Shown here in pieces: positions 25,537 to 34,881 of a stretch of DNA of 64,000 bases. The notes under the pieces were generated by a model. The model ran no database searches. It was not told the origin of the DNA and was given only the letters and a program-made list of their open reading frames with translations. Location: contig CAYJLB010000005.1 of NCBI GenBank assembly GCA_964370845.1, positions 1 through 64,000 of the forward strand, written 5' to 3'. Source of the stretch: CAYJLB01 sp964370845 (GTDB lineage: Bacteria > Bacillota > Clostridia > Oscillospirales > Ruminococcaceae). The position numbers and the translations under genes are program-made. Within the stretch, counting starts at the first letter, position 1. Each line of letters begins with the position of its first letter.

Positions 25537-25550
25537 AAAAATCCTCCCTT

Positions 25551-26567
25551 TTATTTGTCATTGTGAGAAATCCATACTCCGTGGGAAATCGAGGGTATTG
25601 CTTCCCCTTGAAAAGATGAAGTAGTAGAAAGTAATGCTCCTGTTGCACAAAAAAGTATGTTCTTAAGGCTTCCCTCACGGACTTTATCAAGAAAATATCC
25701 GCACAAAATACTTCCGCTACAACCGCAACCTGAACCGCCCGCACTTACATCTTGCTTGTCAAAATCGTACATCATCACTCCGCAGTCGGAGTGGACTTTT
25801 TTAATGTCAATATTGTCCTTTAAAAGCAATTCAATAAGGAGTTTGCTCCCCACTGTGCCAAGGTCGCCTGTTATTATGTGGTCAAAAAAGTTAGGTTCAA
25901 GCCCTGTGTCCGCTAGGAAAGTTTTTATTGTGTCGGCTGCCGCTGGAGCCATTGCTGCCCCCATGTTGTTAGGGTCTGAAATCCCAAGGTCACAGATTTT
26001 TCCAACAATTCCTCCACGAATAAAAGGCGGTTTATCTTTTTTAGTTATAACCATTGAACCACTTGCGGTAGCTGTCCACTGGGAGGTAGGAGTTCGCTGT
26101 CCGCCATATTCTAAAGGCAATCTAAACTGCCTTTCCGCTGTGCAAAAGTGAGAAGAAGTCACTGCTAAAACGTAATTTCCAATATTATTATCAATTAAAA
26201 TTGATGAAAGCAAAATTCCTTGCGACATGGTGGAACAAGCTCCGTAAATTCCTAAAATAGGTATTCCAAGTGCCATATTTCCAAAAGTTGTGCCTATACA
26301 TTGGTTCAAAAGGTCACCGCCAAGCATAATATTTATATCTTCGGGAGAAATTTCAGCCTTTTTTATTGCAGTATCAACGCAACGCTTTTGCAATTCGCTT
26401 TCACCTTGTTCAAAAGTTTTCCGCCCAAAATAAGGGTCAATTTCAATTTCGTCGAAAAAAAATCCTAAAGGACCTTCGCCCTCTTTTTCCCCAACAACAC
26501 TTGCATAACTTTTAATTGAGGGCGTATTATTGAAAATTATTGTGGAACGATTTAATAACTTTGACAC
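25551..26567 (-). CDS. spoVAD: Stage V sporulation protein AD (SpoVAD)
   Basis: A 338-residue thiolase-fold protein that binds dipicolinic acid as part of the SpoVA complex. Family sequences are visible: GPLGFFFDEIEIDPYFG, the cysteine region IYGACSTMSQG, TSSHFCTAERQFRLPLEYGG, and GCGCSGSILCGYFLD. The GTG at 26567 is chosen because it lies 8 nt after AAAGGAG; a TTG at 26573 is too close to the site. It is the first gene of a two-gene spoVAD-spoVAE unit. Confidence 0.93.
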   Translation of the reverse strand: MSKLLNRSTIIFNNTPSIKSYASVVGEKEGEGPLGFFFDEIEIDPYFGRKTFEQGESELQKRCVDTAIKKAEISPEDINIMLGGDLLNQCIGTTFGNMALGIPILGIYGACSTMSQGILLSSILIDNNIGNYVLAVTSSHFCTAERQFRLPLEYGGQRTPTSQWTATASGSMVITKKDKPPFIRGGIVGKICDLGISDPNNMGAAMAPAAADTIKTFLADTGLEPNFFDHIITGDLGTVGSKLLIELLLKDNIDIKKVHSDCGVMMYDFDKQDVSAGGSGCGCSGSILCGYFLDKVREGSLKNILFCATGALLSTTSSFQGEAIPSISHGVWISHNDK

Positions 26568-26781
26568 AGGCAATTCTCCTTTGAAAAATTATTTCTTTGT
26601 TTGTATTTTTTCTATTTTTATTGTAATTTATTCATTTTATTTTTTGTCAAATTATTCTTATTAACAATTTGTTAATATATTAGCAATAAATTATTAACAA
26701 ATTATCCTTTAAATTGCTGTAAAATTAATAGGTAAACAAATATTAATAGTTAGTTTGTTTGACTGAAAGGAATGTATTAAG

Positions 26782-27255
26782 ATGATATTAATCGAAATGG
26801 AAAATGGTAAAAATATTAAGTTAGAACTTTATCCTGAACAAGCTCCAAAAACTTGTGAAAACTTTTTACAACTTGTAAATGACGGTTTTTACGATGGTCT
26901 AATTTTTCACCGTGTTATTAGTGGATTTATGATTCAAGGCGGTTGTCCTGAAGGAAGCGGAATGGGCGGCCCTGGTCACAATATCGTTGGCGAATTTAAA
27001 GCTAATGGTTTTGACAACCCTATTAAGCACGAACGTGGAGTTATTTCAATGGCTCGTTCACAAAGCCCTAACTCAGCTGGCTCACAATTCTTTATTATGC
27101 ACGAAGATGCTCCTCACCTTGACGGGCAATATGCTGCTTTTGGTAAAGTTGTTGAAGGAATTGAAACAGTTGATGAAATCGCTGCTACTAGAGTTAGTTT
27201 TGGCGACAAACCTGTTGAAGACCAAACAATTAAGAGCATTACTGTTGTAGAATAA
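26782..27255 (+). CDS. Cyclophilin-type peptidyl-prolyl cis-trans isomerase
   Basis: A 157-residue cytoplasmic foldase of the minimal bacterial cyclophilin type. The active-site pattern includes FHRVISGFMIQGG, GVISMARSQSPNSAGSQFFI and HLDGQYAAFGKVVEG. There is no signal peptide. GAAAGGA precedes the ATG, with a small hairpin (AAACAAA/TTTGTTT) just upstream. It is separated from the convergent kor genes by a bidirectional terminator. Confidence 0.94.
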   Translation: MILIEMENGKNIKLELYPEQAPKTCENFLQLVNDGFYDGLIFHRVISGFMIQGGCPEGSGMGGPGHNIVGEFKANGFDNPIKHERGVISMARSQSPNSAGSQFFIMHEDAPHLDGQYAAFGKVVEGIETVDEIAATRVSFGDKPVEDQTIKSITVVE

Positions 27256-27274
27256 TTTTATTTTGCAAAAAAAT

Positions 27275-27322
27275 AATCTCATAGAAGACAATGTTTTTCA
27301 TCGTTTTCTATGAGATTTTCTT
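27275..27322. terminator. Bidirectional terminator between cyclophilin gene and korC
   Basis: AATCTCATAGAA (27275-27286) pairs with TTCTATGAGATT (27306-27317), followed by a T-rich run. A/T runs lie on both sides of the stem. Confidence 0.85.
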
Positions 27323-27338
27323 TTTTATCGTTAAAATT

Positions 27339-27869
27339 TTAATAGTTCATTCCGATTTCAATAGCTTTAATATTTGCTTCAACTAGGTGAGATTTTGTTG
27401 CTGGAACAGATTTTTTTACTGCTTCTTTACAAATTTCTAAAGGAGCAAATCCTGTTTCTTTAAGGAATTTTCCAAACAAAATAATATTCGCCATTCCTTT
27501 TAAATCGTTTTCAGTTGCAAGTTCAGTTGCAGGAACGTAAAAACAATCAATATCCGTTCTATCACATTTTTTCTCGATTAAAGTTGAGTCAATAAACGCT
27601 TTTCCACCAGATTTCACTGTGTCAATAAATTTGTCGTAAGAAGGGGAGTTCATTACGATTAATTCAGATGGCTCTAAAACTAAAGGAGAACTGATTTCTT
27701 CGTCAGAAATACAAACAGAACAGTTTGCAGTTCCTCCACGCATTTCAGGGCCGTATGATGGAAGCCATGAAACTTCTTTTCCGTCCAAAAGTCCGCTATA
27801 AGCAAGTAATTTTCCACCAAAAAGAACGCCTTGCCCACCAAATCCAGCTAAAATAATGTCAAGTGTCAT
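27339..27869 (-). CDS. korC: 2-oxoacid:ferredoxin oxidoreductase, gamma subunit
   Basis: A 176-residue subunit of the KorABCD-type enzyme that oxidatively decarboxylates a 2-oxoacid to the acyl-CoA with reduction of ferredoxin. The N-terminus IILAGFGGQGVLFGGKLLAY and SYGPEMRGGTANCSV are diagnostic of the gamma subunit. Its ATG overlaps the korB stop (TAATG), showing translational coupling. It is the last gene of the operon. Confidence 0.92.
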   Translation of the reverse strand: MTLDIILAGFGGQGVLFGGKLLAYSGLLDGKEVSWLPSYGPEMRGGTANCSVCISDEEISSPLVLEPSELIVMNSPSYDKFIDTVKSGGKAFIDSTLIEKKCDRTDIDCFYVPATELATENDLKGMANIILFGKFLKETGFAPLEICKEAVKKSVPATKSHLVEANIKAIEIGMNY

Positions 27870-28624
27870 TATTTTTCTCCTCCTTCCGCAGTGATGTCTT
27901 TGTACACTCCTAAAGGATAATATGGAATCATATCCGCTCTTAGTCTATCAAGGGCTTCAACAGGTGTCATTCCCCAGTTTGTTGGGCAAGTTGACAATAC
28001 TTCAACTATTGAAAAACCTTTTCCCTCTTTTTGGATTTCAAAAGCTTTGCGGATAGCTTTTTTTGCTTTTCTAATGTTAGGTACGTTGTCGACAGAAACA
28101 CGCTCTGCATAAGAAGTTCCTGTTAAAGTAGCAAGCATTTCACACACTCTTACTGGATAACCAGCAGTTTTTGTGTCACGTCCGTGTGGTGTAGTTTGTG
28201 TAACTTGACCAGGTAGGGTAGTAGGCGCCATTTGTCCACCTGTCATACCATAAGTAGTGTTGTTTACGAAAATTACAACTATATTTTCACTTCTTGTGGC
28301 AACATGAACAGTTTCAGCAGTACCAATCGCTGCAAGGTCACCATCACCTTGATAAGTAAATACAAATTTATCAGGCATAGCTCTTTTAACTCCAGTGGCA
28401 ACAGCAGGAGCACGTCCGTGTGGAGCTTCAATCATATCACAACCAAAGTAATCATAAGCCATTACAGAACAACCAACAGGACATACTCCAACAGTATCTC
28501 CCTCGATGTTCATTTCGTCCAAAACTTCAGCAACAAGTCTATGTATAATACCGTGAGTACAGCCTGGGCAGTAGTGTTGTGGAATATCCACAAGGGCTTT
28601 CGGTCTATCAAATACAACAGCCAT
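27869..28624 (-). CDS. korB: 2-oxoacid:ferredoxin oxidoreductase, beta (thiamine diphosphate-binding) subunit
   Basis: A 251-residue subunit carrying thiamine diphosphate. HYCPGCTHGIIHRL is the N-terminal motif, GDGDLAAIGTAETVH the cofactor-binding GDG region, and NNTTYGMTGGQMAPTT is conserved in the family. Substrate could be 2-oxoglutarate or a branched-chain 2-oxoacid; annotations of close relatives vary between KorB and VorB-type names and the sequence alone does not decide. An AGGA site lies before the ATG. Confidence 0.92.
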   Translation of the reverse strand: MAVVFDRPKALVDIPQHYCPGCTHGIIHRLVAEVLDEMNIEGDTVGVCPVGCSVMAYDYFGCDMIEAPHGRAPAVATGVKRAMPDKFVFTYQGDGDLAAIGTAETVHVATRSENIVVIFVNNTTYGMTGGQMAPTTLPGQVTQTTPHGRDTKTAGYPVRVCEMLATLTGTSYAERVSVDNVPNIRKAKKAIRKAFEIQKEGKGFSIVEVLSTCPTNWGMTPVEALDRLRADMIPYYPLGVYKDITAEGGEK

Positions 28625-28688
28625 TTATATCAAATCCTTTCCAGTTTTAAGGTTATAAATCTATAATTTATAATTTATAATTTATAAT

Positions 28689-29738
28689 TTATTTAGCTAA
28701 TTTTTTAATTTCCTCAAGGACTTCTGCAGGTTGAGGGATAATTCCACCCGTTCTTCCAAAGAAAGAAACAGGAAGTGAGCAATTTAATGCAAGTTTTACA
28801 TCATCAATCATTTGCCCCATACTCATTTCAACACAAAGGACTTCTTTTGCATTTTTACAAGCTTCATTAATTTCTTTGTCAGGGTAAGGCCATACAGTTT
28901 TTGGACGGAAAAGTCCAGCTTTTATGCCCTCTTTACGAGCTAAATTAACAGCACTTTTTGCAACACGAGCAGTTGCACCATAAGCTGCAACAACAATATC
29001 CGCATCTTCTGTCATATAACATTCAGCTTCGGTATAATTGTCTTTAAGCTCTTGATATTTAGCAAATCTATCTTTAACAGATTGTTCCAAAACTTCAGGT
29101 TTTAGGAATAATGAGTTTGTTACATTGTGAGCTCTTTGATGTTTATGTCCGTCAGTTGCCCAAGGTTTTTCTACCTTTTCAACAGAAACTTCAGGGAAAA
29201 CAACAGGTTCCATCATTTGTCCAAGCATTCCGTCAGCTAAAACCATTGCTGGCATTCTAAATTTATCGGACATATCAAATGCTTTTATAACCATATCAAC
29301 CATTTCTTGTACAGAAGATGGTGCATAAACTAAAACGTGGAAATCCCCGTGTGCAAGACCTTTTGTAACTTGCCAGTAGTCAGCTTGTGAAGGTTGAATT
29401 CCTCCAAGACCAGGGCCACCTCTTTGAATATCGATGATTACACAAGGTAAATCGGAGCCAGCGATGTAAGAAATCCCCTCACTTTTAAGGCTTATCCCTG
29501 GGGAAGATGAGGAAGTCATAACACGAACGCCTGTTGACGCTGCACCAAGCACCATATTTATAGCCGCAACTTCACTTTCAGCTTGTAGGAAAACTCCGCC
29601 TTTTTTCTCGAAAACTTTTGCTAAATAAGCAGAAATTTCTGTTTGTGGAGTGATTGGGTAACCAAAAAAGCATTTACAGCCAGCACGCATTGCAGCTTCA
29701 GCAATTGCTTCGTTACCTTTCATTAAACTTCTTTCCAT
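28689..29738 (-). CDS. korA: 2-oxoacid:ferredoxin oxidoreductase, alpha subunit
   Basis: A 349-residue subunit. The start MKGNEAIAEAAMRAGCKCFF and FGYPITPQTEISAYLAK are characteristic, as are QAESEVAAINMVLGAASTG and SPGISLKSEGISYIAGSDLP. This matches the single-domain alpha chain of the four-subunit enzymes. The first ATG (29738) has AAAGGA about 10 nt upstream; a second ATG three codons later (29729) is possible. It is 33 nt downstream of the ferredoxin subunit. Confidence 0.92.
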   Translation of the reverse strand: MERSLMKGNEAIAEAAMRAGCKCFFGYPITPQTEISAYLAKVFEKKGGVFLQAESEVAAINMVLGAASTGVRVMTSSSSPGISLKSEGISYIAGSDLPCVIIDIQRGGPGLGGIQPSQADYWQVTKGLAHGDFHVLVYAPSSVQEMVDMVIKAFDMSDKFRMPAMVLADGMLGQMMEPVVFPEVSVEKVEKPWATDGHKHQRAHNVTNSLFLKPEVLEQSVKDRFAKYQELKDNYTEAECYMTEDADIVVAAYGATARVAKSAVNLARKEGIKAGLFRPKTVWPYPDKEINEACKNAKEVLCVEMSMGQMIDDVKLALNCSLPVSFFGRTGGIIPQPAEVLEEIKKLAK

Positions 29739-29771
29739 TAAAATATCAATCCTTTCGGTAATTTATTAAAA

Positions 29772-29978
29772 CTATTTTTCAACAACAATAGCGCAGTCAG
29801 GACAAATCATTGCACACATTGCACAGCCAATACATTCGCTATCATTTGTGCAAGCAGCGGTAAAATATCCCTTTGAATTCCTCTTATCTTTTTGAAGGTC
29901 AACGATATTTTTTGGACATGATGTAGTACATAGTCCGCAACCTTTACACCTTTCAAAATTAACTGTAATTTTAGCCAT
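29772..29978 (-). CDS. korD: 2-oxoacid:ferredoxin oxidoreductase, delta (2x[4Fe-4S] ferredoxin) subunit
   Basis: A 68-residue ferredoxin with two cluster motifs, CKGCGLCTTSCPKNI and CIGCAMCAMICPDCA. It is the electron-transfer subunit of the enzyme encoded by the following three genes. GAAAGGA is upstream of the ATG. A 72-nt gap separates it from the MinD-like ATPase gene, with no terminator, so all five genes may be one transcript. Confidence 0.92.
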   Translation of the reverse strand: MAKITVNFERCKGCGLCTTSCPKNIVDLQKDKRNSKGYFTAACTNDSECIGCAMCAMICPDCAIVVEK

Positions 29979-30050
29979 AAATTTTCTTCAATCCTTTCAT
30001 TAAATCTATTCAAGTTTGTTTTTTTGCAAGTTCAAATTTTAAATTTCAAA

Positions 30051-30713
30051 CTAAATTTCCCACAATGGTTTTACATATATTTCAATATAAAATGGGTTCA
30101 AATGGTTAAATTCTTCACACTCAAGGCTTTTTTCAATTGATGTAAATGCAATTTTTAGCCCAGAAGCTAAAGAAACTTTATTTGCAAATTCCACTGAATT
30201 TAAAATAACTTCTTTATCCGTTAAATTTCCTAAATTTGAATTATTTATAAGCGCGGTAGCCTTAAAACGTGCTGCTTTTTCAATTTCTGTAAGCAATTCC
30301 AACGCTTCCGACGGTTCTTTTGTGAGTTGCCTACAAGAATTAATAACATAAAACATATCAATGTCATCAATCATTTCGTGAAAAGGCTGCGTGTAGCGAC
30401 CAAGGGCAGTTGCACCCGCGTCATCTCCGCCAACGTCAACAATTATATACCCCTCGTTTGCAACCAATCTTTCAATATCAAAGTTGATTGCTGGAATATC
30501 AAGGTTTGTGTTTGCGTAAATAGGACTGATTAATTCAATTCCATTTTCAGCAAAAAGCTCTTTAAAGTCAGCTGTCCTAAAATAAGGATTTACAATATCA
30601 AGGTCAACAACTGTGACTTTTTCTCCTTTTTTTGCAAGAGAAAGGGCGAGGTTAGTGGAAAAATTGCTTTTGCCGCTTCCATAATGCCCAGTGACTATAT
30701 TTATTTTTTTCAT
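30051..30713 (-). CDS. MinD/ParA-like P-loop ATPase
   Basis: A 220-residue SIMIBI-class ATPase. The deviant Walker A GHYGSGKSNFSTNLAL, the switch-like VVDLDIVNPYFRT and YIIVDVGGDDAGATALG are visible. Similar genes often sit beside kor genes in Clostridia, so a role in cofactor or cluster delivery to the oxidoreductase is plausible, but this is inference. The ATG at 30713 follows AGGAGATC; upstream in-frame codons lie in the promoter and are not coding. Confidence 0.8.
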   Translation of the reverse strand: MKKINIVTGHYGSGKSNFSTNLALSLAKKGEKVTVVDLDIVNPYFRTADFKELFAENGIELISPIYANTNLDIPAINFDIERLVANEGYIIVDVGGDDAGATALGRYTQPFHEMIDDIDMFYVINSCRQLTKEPSEALELLTEIEKAARFKATALINNSNLGNLTDKEVILNSVEFANKVSLASGLKIAFTSIEKSLECEEFNHLNPFYIEIYVKPLWEI

Positions 30714-30747
30714 ATTTATTTGTGATCTCCTAACAATTCTAATTGAT

Positions 30748-30776
30748 ATTGTAACATATTTTAATAAAAAAATCAA
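30748..30776 (-). promoter_or_regulatory. Promoter of the MinD-like/kor operon
   Basis: On the minus strand TTGATT (30776-30771), 17 bp, then TACAAT (30753-30748) preceded by TGT. Confidence 0.6.
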
Positions 30777-30842
30777 TAACAATGTTAGACAAATGAAAGT
30801 TGAAATTTTGCCATATTAATTTACTAAATTATACGTTTATAA

Positions 30843-30876
30843 AAAAGTACGAGAAATTTTTCATTCTCGTACTTTT
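30843..30876. terminator. Terminator of the ftsH operon
   Basis: AAAAGTACGAGAA (30843-30855) pairs with TTCTCGTACTTTT (30864-30876). It lies 7 nt beyond the ftsH stop. Confidence 0.88.
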
Positions 30877-30883
30877 AATTATA

Positions 30884-32938
30884 CTATTTAGTGTCTTCTT
30901 CGTCTTCTTTTTGAGCAGTTTCAGTAGCAGTTGCTTCAGTTTCCACAGAAACATCATCTTGAGTAGTAGCTTCAACAGTTTCAGTAACTTCTTCTTCAAC
31001 TTTTTCAGTTTCAATTTCTTCAGTTACTTCTTTTTTCTTTGGCATATTTGCTGCAATTTTTGCATCAACATCAGCCTCAGTAATTTCACCATTCATAAGC
31101 TTTTCAAACTCATCGCCGTCAACTTTTTCAAAAGCGATTAAATATTTAGCTGTAAGGTGTAATTTATCGATATTTTCTTTAAGAATATTTTCACATTTTT
31201 CATAAGCAGTCGTGATAATTTCCCTAATTTCACTATCAATAAGAGCAGAAATTTCTTCGCTATAGTTGTTTGTGTGACCGTAATCTTTACCAAGGAATAC
31301 TTCGTGACTTCCTCCGCCATAGTTTACAGCGCCAACTTTTTCAGAGAAACCGTATTGAGTAACCATTGCTCTTGCAGTTTTTGTAGCTTGCTCAATATCG
31401 TGGCTTGCACCTGTGCAAATATCGTCCATTGTCAAAGCTTCCGCACAACGTCCACCCATTGTCATAACAATTCTTTCAAAAAGTTTGCGTTTTGAAACGT
31501 GGTTGTTATCATCGGTAGGTCTTGTTACTGTAATACCAGCCGCCATACCACGTTGGATAACTGTAACTTGGTGAACTTTTTCACAAGTTTCAAGGTAAAA
31601 TGCCGCTACAGCATGCCCAGCTTCATGGTAAGCTGTGATTTTTCTATCGTGTTCAGTTACAACAGCAGATTTTTTCTCAGGACCTGCTAATACTTTAAGC
31701 ACAGCTTCTTCAAGGTCTTGTTCAGTGAGTGCTTTTCTATTCGCTCTCGCAGCAAGCAAAGCCGCTTCATTCAACAAGTTTTCAAGGTCAGCACCTGTGA
31801 AATATTGAGTAGTTTTTGCAATAACATTTAAGTCAACATCAGGGGCAAGAGGTTTATTTCTTGCGTGAACTTTAAGGATTTCTTCCCTTCCTTTAACGTC
31901 AGGGTAAGAAACTAAGATTTGTCTGTCAAAACGTCCTGGTCTTAATAACGCTGGGTCAAGAATATCACGACGGTTTGTAGCCGCCATTACGATAATCCCT
32001 TCATTTCCAGCAAAACCGTCCATCTCAACTAGAAGTTGGTTAAGAGTTTGTTCTCTTTCGTCATGTCCGCCACCCATTCCAGCGCCACGGTGACGTCCAA
32101 CTGCGTCAATTTCATCAATAAAGATGATTGCAGGAGCAGATTTTTTAGCTTCACCAAATAAATCTCTTACACGAGAAGCACCCACACCAACAAACATTTC
32201 AACGAAATCTGAACCAGAAATCGAGAAGAATGGAACACCAGCTTCACCCGCAACAGCTCTTGCTAAAAGGGTTTTACCAGTACCCGGAGGTCCTAATAAT
32301 AAAACACCTTTTGGAACTCTCGCGCCGATTTCGCTATATTTTTTTGTATCTTTTAAAAAGTCAACAATTTCTTTAAGTTCTTCTTTTTCTTCATCAGCAC
32401 CCGCAACGTCAGCAAAAGTTGCCTTTTTACCAACATTTAAGTGGGTTTTAGCGTTAGATTTACCAAAGTTTCCAACCTTTCCACCGCCATTAGCTTGACG
32501 CATAAACACAAAGAAAAATGCAATCATTAAGCCAATTAAAATAATGGTAGGAATCATACTAAGTATAAAGCTATTATCTTGAATTGCTTGTAAATTTTCC
32601 ACTAAAGGCTCATCAGGATTAGCTTCATTATATTTTTGACGATAATTATTTTCGCCCTCACCTAAAACTTCGTTAACAAAAATGCTAACATTAGGCACAG
32701 TATAAGTGATTTCTTGGTCAACACCGTTTTCATCTTCAATAACAAAATCAAGTTTACCATTGTTTAAATCAAGGTCAAATGCCTTAACTTCTAAATCGTC
32801 AAAATATTTCATTATTGTGCCATAGTCGTACTCAGGCCCTCTTGGTGCAAGGTTTTGCATTACAAGAAAAATCATTCCAACTATTCCGAAAGTTACAATT
32901 GCGTATATGAGTATACCTTTACTCTTTTTTGGATTCAA
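30884..32938 (-). CDS. ftsH: ATP-dependent zinc metalloprotease FtsH
   Basis: A 684-residue membrane AAA protease that degrades membrane and regulatory proteins. Two N-terminal membrane helices (ILIYAIVTFGIVGMIFLVM and the one near residues 125-145) flank an extracytoplasmic region. GPPGTGKT is Walker A, IFIDEIDAVGRHRG is Walker B, RPGRFDRQI is the second region of homology, and HEAGHA is the zinc site. The C-terminal 50 residues are an unusual acidic Thr/Glu/Val-rich tail. I prefer a TTG start at 32938, 8 nt after AGGAG. It follows hpt and tilS in the classical Firmicute order. Confidence 0.95.
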   Translation of the reverse strand: MNPKKSKGILIYAIVTFGIVGMIFLVMQNLAPRGPEYDYGTIMKYFDDLEVKAFDLDLNNGKLDFVIEDENGVDQEITYTVPNVSIFVNEVLGEGENNYRQKYNEANPDEPLVENLQAIQDNSFILSMIPTIILIGLMIAFFFVFMRQANGGGKVGNFGKSNAKTHLNVGKKATFADVAGADEEKEELKEIVDFLKDTKKYSEIGARVPKGVLLLGPPGTGKTLLARAVAGEAGVPFFSISGSDFVEMFVGVGASRVRDLFGEAKKSAPAIIFIDEIDAVGRHRGAGMGGGHDEREQTLNQLLVEMDGFAGNEGIIVMAATNRRDILDPALLRPGRFDRQILVSYPDVKGREEILKVHARNKPLAPDVDLNVIAKTTQYFTGADLENLLNEAALLAARANRKALTEQDLEEAVLKVLAGPEKKSAVVTEHDRKITAYHEAGHAVAAFYLETCEKVHQVTVIQRGMAAGITVTRPTDDNNHVSKRKLFERIVMTMGGRCAEALTMDDICTGASHDIEQATKTARAMVTQYGFSEKVGAVNYGGGSHEVFLGKDYGHTNNYSEEISALIDSEIREIITTAYEKCENILKENIDKLHLTAKYLIAFEKVDGDEFEKLMNGEITEADVDAKIAANMPKKKEVTEEIETEKVEEEVTETVEATTQDDVSVETEATATETAQKEDEEDTK

Positions 32939-32989
32939 TATTTTCACTCCTATCAAAAATTATATTAAAATTTATTTTATAGTAAATTT

Positions 32990-33508
32990 TTATTCAGAAA
33001 TTATTTGTCCAACGAAAGGAAGTTGTCTATATTTTTCGTCATAATCAAGTCCATAACCTACAACAAAAGTGTCGGGAATGTCATAACAAACATAGTCCGC
33101 TTTTAGGTCAACAACACGTCTTTCCGCTTTATCTAAGAAAACACAAACTTTTACTGAATTTGCATTTTTAGATCTTAAAGTATTGCAAATTGAGTGTAGA
33201 GTTCGACCTGTGTCAAGAATGTCCTCAACAACGATAATATCTTTCCCCTCAACCTCAAGTTCGTTATCAATACTAATGTTTACAACGCCAGAACTTTCAG
33301 TTCCAACATAACTTTTCGCCTTCATAAAGTCGATTTCAAGGTCAAGATCAATAGCTCTAACTAAATCAGCAGTGAATATAAATGCGCCTTTGATAACGCA
33401 AATTACCATTAATTTTTTGCCTTTATAATCCTTTGAGATTTGTTCGCCAACTTCTTTTACTCTTTTTTCTATTTGCTCTTTTGAGAATAATACTTCCATT
33501 TTGTCCAT
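32990..33508 (-). CDS. hpt: Hypoxanthine phosphoribosyltransferase
   Basis: A 172-residue purine salvage enzyme making IMP or GMP from hypoxanthine or guanine and PRPP. The PRPP-binding motif IIVVEDILDTGRTLHSI and the N-terminal MEVLFSKEQIEKRVKEVG are typical. I choose the ATG at 33508, 12 nt behind GAAGGA; the ATG at 33520 abuts the site and would overlap the tilS stop. It sits between tilS and ftsH. Confidence 0.93.
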   Translation of the reverse strand: MDKMEVLFSKEQIEKRVKEVGEQISKDYKGKKLMVICVIKGAFIFTADLVRAIDLDLEIDFMKAKSYVGTESSGVVNISIDNELEVEGKDIIVVEDILDTGRTLHSICNTLRSKNANSVKVCVFLDKAERRVVDLKADYVCYDIPDTFVVGYGLDYDEKYRQLPFVGQIISE

Positions 33509-33516
33509 ATTTTTAG

Positions 33517-34860
33517 TCATTCCTTCACGTCTATTTTTATTGCGACAATATTTTTGCTATTATCGTCTATTTCAACTCTCTGTGCTACACCGAAACCTTC
33601 CACAAAAATTACTCCAAGATTATCGGTTAAAAAAAGCACTTCATCACGCTTTTCAAGTGGAATTTTCTCATTAAAAAGTTTTTTCACAGAGGTAGTAAAA
33701 CTTTTTCCTACAAATTTAATTTTATCACCATTTCGTCTATTTCGCAAAATTAATTCGCCATTAACTTTATCCAAATCGAAACAAAATGGGGATAAATTTC
33801 CACTATTCCTCTTATTATAAGCGATATTATCCCACTTTTCAAGAGCAAAACACTTATTTTTCAAAAAAATTTTTTCACATGGCTTAATTCTAGTGGAAAA
33901 TTGTGTATTTTCTGTGATTTTTTCTTGATACAATAAAGAAATTTTCCCTTCAGTTGCAGTTAAATAAACGTTTTTCTTTATATTTATTTTTCCACCATTT
34001 AAAATGATAGAAAAAATATCATTCACACTCTTATAATTATATTCAATTGAATTTCTTTTTAATATTAAAGCGATGCCTCTTTTTATAATAACTTCATCAA
34101 AAGACAAAATTTTCTCAATACTAAATTCAGTATCGGATATTTTCGCCTTTTCAATCATATTTTCTGCTAATTTTTGAAGAAAATCTTCTTCTTTTCGCAA
34201 GGTTACAATTGTATTTTCATAATTATTTAAAATTGATGGGTTGATTTCTTCTAAAGTTGGAATTACATTGTGGCGGATTTTGTTTCTTGTATAATCGGTT
34301 TCAAGGTTTGTGCTGTCTACAACAAATTCTTGTCCCTTTTCCTTTAAATAAAGCTCAATTTCCTCTCTTTTAGAAAAAATAATTGGCCTTATAATATTAT
34401 TTCGAACTGGTAAAATTCCGCATAAACCTCTTAGTCCACTTCCTCTTGTTAAGTTGTAAATTGTAGTTTCTAAGCAATCATCTAAGTTATGTGCAGTAGC
34501 AATTTTTTTGCCTTTTCCATATTTTTGCAAAATTTCATAACGTAAAATTCTTGCACCTTCTTCAATTCCTACCGATTTTTCTTTGCAATAAGTATTAACG
34601 TCAATGTTTTCTACAAAAAGTTCAATATTTAACTTATCACAAAGGCTAACGCAAAACTTTTCATCACGAAAACTTTCCTCACCCCGTAAATTATGGTTGA
34701 TATGGCAAGCAAAAACTTTATACCCTAACTCCTTTAAAACCAGCAAAAGGCAAACACTGTCCGCCCCACCGGAAAGACCGACTAAAACTTCATCTTCATA
34801 GGTGAGCATACTGTGTTTTTCTATTGTAGATTTTATTTTTTCAAGGAATAAATTTTCCAT
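33517..34860 (-). CDS. tilS: tRNA(Ile)-lysidine synthase
   Basis: A 447-residue essential enzyme that converts C34 of the CAU-anticodon isoleucine tRNA to lysidine using ATP and lysine. The PP-loop motif VGLSGGADSVCLLLVL is near residue 25, HNLRGEESFRDE and TAHNLDDCLETTIYNLTRGS follow, and the C-terminal TilS domain ends the protein (LRNRRNGDKIKFVG, KKLFNEKIPLEKRD). Length is normal. It lies 21 nt after dnaB, with AGGAG before its ATG. Confidence 0.94.
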   Translation of the reverse strand: MENLFLEKIKSTIEKHSMLTYEDEVLVGLSGGADSVCLLLVLKELGYKVFACHINHNLRGEESFRDEKFCVSLCDKLNIELFVENIDVNTYCKEKSVGIEEGARILRYEILQKYGKGKKIATAHNLDDCLETTIYNLTRGSGLRGLCGILPVRNNIIRPIIFSKREEIELYLKEKGQEFVVDSTNLETDYTRNKIRHNVIPTLEEINPSILNNYENTIVTLRKEEDFLQKLAENMIEKAKISDTEFSIEKILSFDEVIIKRGIALILKRNSIEYNYKSVNDIFSIILNGGKINIKKNVYLTATEGKISLLYQEKITENTQFSTRIKPCEKIFLKNKCFALEKWDNIAYNKRNSGNLSPFCFDLDKVNGELILRNRRNGDKIKFVGKSFTTSVKKLFNEKIPLEKRDEVLFLTDNLGVIFVEGFGVAQRVEIDDNSKNIVAIKIDVKE

Positions 34861-34881
34861 AAAAATATATACTCCTAATTT

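Noticed and set aside
28232..28666. A 144-codon open frame antisense to korB
   Set aside because: It is the reverse complement of a strongly conserved enzyme gene, with composition typical of a shadow frame.
30800..31141. A Phe/Ser-rich open frame antisense to the ftsH tail
   Set aside because: It mirrors the low-complexity acidic C-terminus of FtsH and has no ribosome binding site.
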